A stretch of 15,000 nt of DNA from contig CM022672.1 in the NCBI GenBank assembly GCA_012295275.1, positions 22,090,628 through 22,105,627 on the forward strand. Reading direction: 5' to 3'. Every line of letters starts with the position of its first letter. Within the stretch, counting starts at the first letter, position 1. Source of the stretch: Chrysomallon squamiferum (Eukaryota > Mollusca > Gastropoda > Neomphalida > Peltospiridae). Below the pieces are notes generated by a model that was not told the origin of the DNA, ran no database searches, and saw only the letters and a program-made list of their open reading frames with translations. Shown here piece by piece: positions 9,061 to 15,000 of the stretch. The position numbers and the translations under genes are program-made.

Positions 9061-9905
9061 ACAAACACTCATTATTTTTCCCTTCGTTTTTTCCTCTAGA
9101 AAATTTAAAATAACAAAATTTGTTGGGTTTTTTTCCGAGCTTGCTATACATTCTACATCTAGATCAGTCCAGATGAAAAAAATTGTCTGTGTGTGCGCGC
9201 CTCACTCTGTCTGCTTGCTCTAACAACAACTACCACGACAGATCGTGTCATTTGGGTGTAGAAATAAATGTTGGCTGCATACATTATTCACTCTGCAATC
9301 TGTGTTTATTTCAACGTAAATCAATAAAAACAGCATTACTTATTTATACTGTGTTCAGTTCACCTTCTCGCGTGAACAGTATTTACGTATAGTAATTATC
9401 AGAGTAAGGCGTGCATTCGCATAACGATGGTTTGTAGATCATTTGCATGTAATGTCGTTTTATATCTGCGCTCTTGCTTGCAGTGCGAGACCTGGGTGCG
9501 TGCAAACTCGAACGTGCATTTGATTTGAATGCACGAAAATCAGCTAATGTTCAAGTTTGATTTACTCAGTGGAGCAATGACCTTCATCCAAATCGACGTG
9601 TGCGTCCACTAAAGAAATTCGTTTTATGTAGGAAAAAAAAAGTCAAAACCTGTCCTGTGAAAATAAAAATTTTAACCATCCCCATGTATATGATGACACG
9701 AAATCTACTTTGAAGACTAGTAATTCGATAGATGTAAATTAATGCAATGAATTTTAATCTTTAGTGAGAAATATGCTGATTTATGAAATGTCGCCGAGAA
9801 CCATTCCAGAAAACAAAAAGTGTCCCTTCAAGCAAGACGACATAATTCATTAGTGGAGTGTGTCCCAATTCGGAATTAGTTTATTCCGTTGCGGTATGTA
9901 ATATG
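9061..9905. other. Unique spacer with a perfect small hairpin, no gene
   Basis: Mostly unassigned. It contains an octamer-type ATTTGCAT at 9441-9448. A perfect 8-base-pair stem, CGTGCATT / AATGCACG, with a 7-base loop lies at 9513-9535. A splice-acceptor-like CTCTTGCTTGCAG ends at 9482. AATAAA near 9663 could act as a polyadenylation signal if the segment after 9482 were a terminal exon, but there is no further support. Confidence 0.45.
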
Positions 9906-9910
9906 TATAT

Positions 9911-9964
9911 AGTGTACAGTGTCTATCAGTGTACAGTGTTTATGAGTTTTTTTTTTTTTTTTTT
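9911..9964. repeat. 17-bp direct repeat pair and 18-T run
   Basis: AGTGTACAGTGTCTATC (9911-9927) is immediately followed by AGTGTACAGTGTTTATG (9928-9944), with 15 of 17 bases identical. An 18-T run follows at 9947-9964, again directly followed by GGTT. This is a small, recent-looking tandem duplication. Confidence 0.8.
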
Positions 9965-10170
9965 GGTTATATTTCCAATGATCCATAAATTGTCTCTTTC
10001 TGTAGTATATTTACTCTGATTTATTTGTCTACTTGGCGGTTGTGATACATTAGCATTTTTTAAAATTATATTTGGTTCTGATATCACGCGATTTTAGGTT
10101 GCGTTTGGTTGCAATATCCTAGCGTTCGTAATCAGGTGATTTTGCTGGCTTTGTAATAGTATAGTTCCAG

Positions 10171-10472
10171 ACGGACAGACAGACAGACTGACTGACTGAG
10201 ACAGACACAGACAGAGCGATTGAAACAGAAAAGAAAGAGAGTGTGAGAAAAGAGAGAGAGAGGGAAACAGACAAAAAGAGAGATGGCTATAATAGATTAG
10301 TGAGAGAGAGAGAGATAGACAGACAAAATGAGAGAGAAGATGACAGATGAGTGAGAGAGGGACAGAGGAAGACAGACAAAAAAGAGAGAGGAAATGATAG
10401 ATGACTGGGAGAGAGAGAAAAAAAAAAGAGGGGATGATAGACGAGTGGGAGAGAGGGAGACAAAAAGAGAGA
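10171..10472. repeat. Degenerate purine-rich forerunner of the 47-bp array
   Basis: Starts with CAGA/CTGA four-base units (10171-10215) and passes through GAGA-rich sequence. From about 10280 onward, recognisable but irregular versions of the 47-bp unit appear, for example TGATAGATGACTGGGAGAGA near 10395 and GGGATGATAGACGAGTGGGA near 10431. Spacing between units is irregular (about 40-54). Divergence falls toward the homogeneous core on the right. Confidence 0.8.
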
Positions 10473-11039
10473 GTGGATGATAAACAAGTAGGAGAGAGGG
10501 AGACAAACAAAAAGAGAGAGTGGATGATAAACAAGTAGGAGAGAGGGAGACAGACAAAAAGAGAGAGTGGATGATAAACAAGTAGGAGAGAGGGAGACGG
10601 ACAAAAAGACAGAGTGGATGATAAACAAGTGGGAGAGAGGGAGACAGACAAAAAGACAGAGTGGATGATAAACAAGTAGGAGAGAGGGAGACAGACAAAA
10701 AGAGAGAGTGGATGATAAACAAGTAGGAGAGAGGGAGACGGACAAAAAGAGAGTGGATGATAAACAAGGGGAGAGGGAGACAGACAAAAAAGAGTGGATG
10801 ATAAACAAGTAGGAGAGAGGGAGACAGACAAAAAGAGAGAGTGGATGATAAACAAGTAGGAGAGAGGGAGACAGACAAAAAGAGAGAGTGGATGATAAAC
10901 AAGTAGGAGAGAGGGAGAGAGACAAAAAGAGAGAGTGGATGATAAACAAGTGGGAGAGAGGGAGACGGACAAAAAGAGAGAGTGGATGATAAACAAGTGG
11001 GAGAGAGGGAGACGGACAAAAAGAGAGAGTGGATAATAA
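10473..11039. repeat. 47-bp purine-rich minisatellite, 12 units
   Basis: GTGGATGATAAACAAG begins at 10473, 10520, 10567, 10614, 10661, 10708, 10753, 10794, 10841, 10888, 10935, 10982, and as a variant at 11029. Spacing is exactly 47 except for two shortened units of 45 and 41. The rest of the unit is GTAGGAGAGAGGGAGACAGA then CAAAAAGAGAGA, with A/G variants in GTAGG/GTGGG and ACAGA/ACGGA. Because 47 is not a multiple of three and the unit has no stop in any minus-strand frame, all three minus frames stay open. They give overlapping 300-, 240- and 220-codon frames with a 47-residue period of Ser/Leu/Pro/His-rich sequence. These I regard as non-coding. Confidence 0.95.
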
Positions 11040-12295
11040 ATGGGACAGTTAACTAACTCAAGAAACCATGCGTAAATTAATAAAAGTGTTATAGACTGAA
11101 ATAACGTTGTTACTCATTTCACGCTGTAATATGCATGGTTGGATAATGTTAACCGCTAATGGCCACCTGCGCACTTTTAGCATAGAATATTAGTTATCTC
11201 CAACAGTACACCGATGAAATCACCCACTCTTAACACACGCATTTTATTATTAAAACGTACCGCCTACAGAGAAAATATAACCTGGATTTATTAACAGTAG
11301 TTATTAATTATGCCACAGTCAGTCTACCGGTGTGAAGAATAGTTCAGATAATCTGAACCGTTATTTTAAAGCGTTGTGTTAAATATAAATATTTCACAGC
11401 TTGTATGTATCAGTATAATACTTTCCACACAGTTAAATGCTCCAATTAAACCATTACATAAATTAAGTGTGCGTATTTCGGCATTTCATTAAGCTTCGTT
11501 GCTGTAAATGGGCAAAAATTTGTCCTACGACAGCGACAAGAATCTTTTAGTGAAATGGCTAATTTTGAAAGGCATCAATCAGTACCAACAGAGTGACGAC
11601 ACCAGACATTTTATCCACCTCTTTTGTCATTTCTGACATGTGGACTTCGGCACTGAAGAGAAACAGAGAGCGAGAGCCTCAGAGATTATCCAAAATAAAC
11701 ACCCAACGCTTAGTCAGAGTCTAGGTATCGGATGCCAGACTGTATAGAAAATTCAGTTGAATGCAGAGATCATGGAAACTGTTGTTTTTGATACACAGAA
11801 GGATATAGATCTGCTAACATTATATTGTATTAGGCAAAGAACTGTTGTATTATTTATGACTAGTGAGTAATAATGTATGTGTGGCACGCCAGTGTTAGCA
11901 TAATTTATTCCTTGTCAGACCTATGCACGTTTTATTGATGACCAAAGAAAGCAAGGTATTAACTCACAAAACGATCCAGAGCGTTCTCGGGTTTCAGACA
12001 AAAAAGGACATTTCTAAACTTTTGTTATTTACGAACTGTGGTTTTCTTAATGAATATGTTGGTTGTTATTATCATCATGTTTTTGTGTTTTTTTTACTTT
12101 ATAATTAAACTAATTTTCATCTTGAAAAATCATAAAGATGACAACGCTGTTTTTTCCCTTTTCTGAAGTAGTGGATTCTTATCTGGACAAGAATGGCACA
12201 ATCTCAGACATCTGTCGCCTTCATTCATAAATCGCAGGCTTATGGACTTAAATCAGTGAAAATATTAACGTAATTCGTTCATTTGCTCCACGTCG
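11040..12295. other. Unique AT-rich spacer, no gene seen
   Basis: No repeats of note. Short open stretches occur, for example 61 codons on the plus strand at 11923-12108 and about 50 codons upstream of 11725, with no recognisable motif and no splice context I trust. It could be intergenic or intronic. Confidence 0.6.
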
Positions 12296-13130
12296 TTTTT
12301 TTTTTGGTTTTTTTGTTCCTTCAGTGCACCTACTGCCGACCGACCGACATAAACGATCGCAAGCGGAACTCAAGAAAAATTTAATATTAACCTAATTCAC
12401 CGGCGGGGCTCTTTCATTCACAACAAGCACCGCAAATTGATGGCTACAGGCAACAACCAGCAGCAGATGACGTGCTTTACAGAACAGTTTATTAACAATT
12501 ACATTTATAAACACTGACTGTCAATCCTGGAGTATTATAAAAGGCGCTTTTTCAGATGCGTGCCTAACTCTATCGATTTATGTATTATGAAATATAGGTT
12601 AACCTAGACATTAATATCGACAGGAGGTTTGTCCAGAGTATGCAGATGTTTTTGTTTGGATGCTGTAATACTAGAACTGCGCTGTAAAGCTATTTCCATT
12701 TAGCTGACAAACAATGATGTATTCACTCATTGTGCTTAGTAATGTGAGAAATAAAAATTTGAAACGTAAATGGCGCACAGTGTTTGTTAAGCCCGTGGTA
12801 TAAATGTAGGCAGACCATTTTGCTCTAATTTCTAACTATTTAAAGAATAAGCACAAATAAAACGGAAACAGTATTATTAAGCCATTTTTTTTTAAAGTTT
12901 ATATTTAGTGGAAAGTTAATGGGATTTTTTAATGCCTTCCCTTGTGTTTTTCTTTCATTAATTAGTTGTTTAGTTACACGTTTGTTGTGTTTTCTAAGTT
13001 TTATTTTATTTATTTGCTGAATTTATATTCACAATAAATGACGTAATAAAAAATCAAATAAAGTACTAACTCTTCTAAACATTGCATTTGAAGGTCAGTC
13101 AGAAAGAAAATATCTTCATTTTGAGTACAA
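12296..13130. other. Unique AT-rich spacer with T runs, no gene seen
   Basis: Begins with a 10-T run followed by GGTT (12296-12309) and a short GACC-type repeat near 12336-12350. A slightly GC-richer patch at 12400-12480 contains CAACAACCAGCAGCAG, but no frame of useful length. The remainder is AT-rich, with several TTTTATTTTATTTATTT-like words near 12998. Confidence 0.6.
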
Positions 13131-13172
13131 TGTATGTATGTATGTATGTATGTATGTATGTACGTATGTATG
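13131..13172. repeat. (TGTA)n microsatellite
   Basis: About ten TGTA units, interrupted once by TACG and ending TATGCGTATG. It is the same unit as the TGTA block at 1512-1584. Confidence 0.95.
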
Positions 13173-13202
13173 CGTATGAACTCCTAACTGGACTGCCTAA
13201 CT

Positions 13203-13252
13203 CCATTTTTCTACCATTATCACTACTGTTATTTCTACTGATGCTGCTACTA
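13203..13252. repeat. Left half of a split ACT triplet array
   Basis: The sequence moves from ordinary DNA into ACT/GCT/TTC-type triplets (CACTACTGTTATTTCTACTG, then ATGCTGCTACTA) and ends at the TA target duplication of the transposon that follows. Its composition matches the sequence after 13542. Confidence 0.8.
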
Positions 13253-13540
13253 CAGGCTGAGGATCTCGTATCAGAAATTCCGAAATCCAAAACATTTTCC
13301 GAGCAACAGAAATAATATCTTACAGTTACTGGACATTTTTTTGCACATACAAATCGTATTAAAAATATTATTTAAAAATCCTGCAGACTATCTGTAAGTT
13401 GTATATTAAAAATAAATGGAATTCATATTTAGACGTAGAATCTATTCTCTAGCTATCTACTTATATTCCAAAATCCGAAATATTCCGAAATCCGAAACAC
13501 TTCCAGTCCCAAGCATTTCGGATAAAGGATCCTTAACATG
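13253..13540. mobile_element. Tigger/pogo-like MITE, 288 bp, with TA target duplication
   Basis: The left end, CAGGCTGAGGATCTCGTATC, and the reverse complement of the right end, CATGTTAAGGATCCTTTATC, form terminal inverted repeats. They match at 19 of 26 positions when continued through GAAAT. TA lies on each side (13251-13252 and 13541-13542), the target duplication of the Tc1/mariner superfamily. Just inside the right end, TTCCGAAATCCGAAACACTT and AAGCATTTCGGATAAAGGAT are recognisable. From memory they are highly similar to the termini of a vertebrate TcMar-Tigger non-autonomous family whose ends read CAGGTTGAGTATCCCTTATC then CGAAATGCTTGGGACC. The inner TCGTATTAAAAATATTAT also resembles that family. 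No transposase frame is present, so the element would depend on a transposase supplied elsewhere. It has accumulated mutations and is probably inactive. The exact family name is unverified. Confidence 0.85.
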
Positions 13541-13542
13541 TA

Positions 13543-13985
13543 TTACTACTGTTACAGTCACTGGTTCTGCTGTCACTACTGCTACCACAAATAATGGCGT
13601 TTGTGTTGCTAATTCCTCTACTACTACTACTACTACTGCTGTTATTGCTGGTGCTGTTGTTGCTACAGATACTAATGTTGAAACTGCCACTACCACTATA
13701 ACCACCCCACCATCATTACTACCACCATTCTTCTGCGAATATTATTACTACTGTTACTACTATTAATGCTGCTACTATTACTATTGCTATTACTATAACT
13801 AGTACTACTCTGCGATACTCTGCTACTACTACAGCAATAACAACTGCTAATGCTACTGCTACCACTGCAACAACAACAACTACTAATACCACCTCTACCG
13901 GACTCTCGTTCCTCAAAAACACTACTGCATTATTATCACCACCACCACCACCACTACAGTTTTATCAATAACAACTACAACAACA
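13543..13985. repeat. Right half of the split ACT/GCT triplet array
   Basis: About 440 bases of imperfect ACT triplets with GCT, GTT, ACC and ACA variants, a short (CAC)n near 13938-13955 and CAACAACAACA at the end. Open frames in several directions (116 codons plus at 13416-13766, 82 and 67 codons minus) read as poly-Thr, poly-Val or Ala-Val repeats and partly use the transposon. These are repeat artefacts, not genes. Confidence 0.9.
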
Positions 13986-14022
13986 ACATCACTTTATCTG
14001 TCTGCCACTTATACCTCTCGGA

Positions 14023-14274
14023 TTAACACCACTCCAGATCTGCTCTCGTGTTAATACGTTCATCAGTGACTGACAAATTACCCGTTCTTCGCAAAGTCAG
14101 ACTATTGATTGCTCCGCGTTGTTCATATACCTCTGCGACATCGTCATAACTACTAGATAAGGAATAGCTTAGTGAGACAATCACCCAGGAATCGATACGA
14201 CAGATGAGACACTTGACATGCCCTGCTTCGTTGTCAAAGTGAGGACGGAAATCAACGTCTGGCTGCCGGTGACA
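14023..14274 (-). other. 83-codon open stretch without ATG, possible exon remnant
   Basis: On the minus strand, 83 codons are open from after a stop at 14275-14277 to a TAA at 14023-14025. The stretch lies in a patch of higher G+C. Part of it reads PDVDFRPHFDNEAGHVKCLI and part reads YDDVAEVYEQRGAINSLTLR. Residues are mixed and not low complexity, unlike other frames here. A splice-acceptor-like TCTCCTGATGTCACCGGCAG precedes the PDVDF part. There is no ATG, no family I recognise, and an open frame of this size is not rare by chance in 15 kb. It could be a terminal exon, a transposon relic, or random. Confidence 0.2.
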
Positions 14275-14328
14275 TCAGGAGATGAAGAATTCCAGTGCAA
14301 AAACACGACGGTCAAGAATACTCGTTAA
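14218..14328 (+). other. Short open frame (36 codons) opposite the above
   Basis: Starts MPCFVVKVRTEINVWLPV and ends TTVKNTR before TAA. The frame is already open from 14176. It is followed within 80 bases by tandem AATAAA signals, so it would fit the 3' end of a plus-strand transcript or retroelement. The product is not recognised. It overlaps the minus-strand open stretch, and at most one of the two can be real. Confidence 0.15.
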
Positions 14329-14402
14329 CAATTCTAACAATTCCTGGACAGAGAGTTTCTCAGTCCAGTTTCACGTGTCTTTAGTGTAGTAAATTATATT
14401 TT

Positions 14403-14439
14403 AATAAATAAAGATGATGATGATGATGATGATGATGCC

Positions 14440-14493
<54 letters not shown>
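14403..14493 (+). repeat. Tandem AATAAA signals with (GAT)n and (AAT)n tail
   Basis: Two overlapping AATAAA hexamers (14403-14408 and 14407-14412) run straight into eight GAT units (14413-14437). After CC, about 18 AAT units follow (14440-14493). A polyadenylation-type signal ending in a simple triplet repeat is how some LINE and SINE families terminate, so this may be the 3' end of a plus-strand retroelement whose body lies to the left. I see no reverse transcriptase sequence to confirm it. The microsatellite part is certain. Confidence 0.75.
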
Positions 14494-14494
<1 letters not shown>

Positions 14495-15000
14495 TCAGCA
14501 TTTTGTTTTTTCTAAAAATGAATAAACCTGTACTAATATAATGACATTTGAAGATGAAACAGATAAGCGATATAATATTTTTTATTTTTATGAAACATTT
14601 AAGATACTCATCAAATTTTGTACTGAAATCGTTCTTCCTATGATAGTTGGCATTACTAATATTTATTTACATGTTTTAGATTTTCGATTTCCTTGTTAAT
14701 TCTTCGGTAATAAGAGTAATGACATCCAAACTACTGGTGGATGTTTTGACCTTGAACTCAGATAGCAAGAATACAGAATATTTATTCTTTTAACTGACTT
14801 CTAAAGATCGGGTTATAAGCGAATATTATTCAAGGTTAACTTCCTGGTACAGATTAATTCTGATAAGAATTAAGTTCAGAGTTACGTCAAATATTAGTTC
14901 GGAACAGACACCCTTTGGTGTATGGCCCACTTCTGTCAGCTAATTACTAGAATAACGTAAAGTAGCTGCAGTCAATAATATGTGACAAAATGAAGTAGGA
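14494..15000. other. Unique AT-rich spacer to window end, no gene seen
   Basis: No long frame, repeat or recognisable motif. The composition returns to the AT-rich background. Confidence 0.6.

Noticed and set aside
8674-9223. 124- and 176-codon plus frames and a 98-codon minus frame
   Set aside because: They lie in the CT-rich tract and have the Ser/Leu/Pro or Arg/Glu/Lys bias expected from pyrimidine or purine strands.
10094-11019. Overlapping 300-, 240- and 220-codon minus-strand frames, Ser/Leu/Pro/His-rich
   Set aside because: They are translations of a 47-bp purine-rich minisatellite in all three frames. No frame is preferred, composition follows the DNA repeat exactly, and there are no domains.
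10473-11039. Possible CRISPR array because of regular 47-base spacing
   Set aside because: Units are head-to-tail with no unique spacers, and the window is eukaryotic in character. It is a minisatellite.
13416-13922. Poly-Thr and poly-Val/Ala frames of 67-116 codons
   Set aside because: They translate the ACT/GCT triplet array, and one begins inside the MITE. Not genes.

Overview
This window looks like AT-rich, non-coding DNA from a multicellular animal. The clues are very long tetra-, tri- and dinucleotide microsatellites, several minisatellites, many A/T homopolymer runs, a mariner-type (Tigger/pogo-like) miniature transposon with TA target duplications, a tRNA-like SINE relic, and no long non-repetitive reading frame. 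The mix of TCTA/TCTG, TGTA, CA/TA and ACT arrays reminds me of mollusc, especially cephalopod, intergenic DNA. That taxonomic guess is inference and cannot be confirmed from the window. I find no rRNA, no intact tRNA, no CRISPR array, no prokaryotic operon and no gene that I can call with confidence.

Layout. 1-2100 is a repeat nest: degenerate ~72-bp monomers at the left edge, then two diverged tandem copies (231-1123 and 1161-2098) of a ~0.9-kb unit. Each copy has a conserved left flank, a TCTA/TCTG microsatellite core and a conserved right flank. A 31-bp minisatellite sits inside the second copy. 2373-3492 holds TG/AC, ATT, TG and TA microsatellites. 3743-4430 is a CpG-rich island-like stretch of unknown function. 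4829-4900 is a tRNA-like fragment. 5160-5275 is an ACT-rich array. 5859-6375 holds three ~170-bp tandem monomers. 6376-8740 is mostly unique AT-rich sequence with two small exon-like segments. 8746-9060 is pyrimidine-rich. 10171-11039 is purine-rich and contains a 47-bp minisatellite. 11040-13130 is unique AT-rich sequence. 13203-13985 is an ACT-type triplet array split by a 288-bp Tigger-like MITE (13253-13540). 14023-14493 is a higher-GC patch with opposing short open frames that ends in tandem AATAAA signals, (GAT)n and (AAT)n.

Most long open frames are artefacts of repeats that lack stop codons. They include the 300-, 240- and 220-codon frames on the minus strand at 10.1-11.0 kb. The best-supported discrete objects are the Tigger-like MITE, the 47-bp array, the 170-bp triplet repeat and the ~0.9-kb tandem duplication. 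I saw no genes that act together as a pathway or system.
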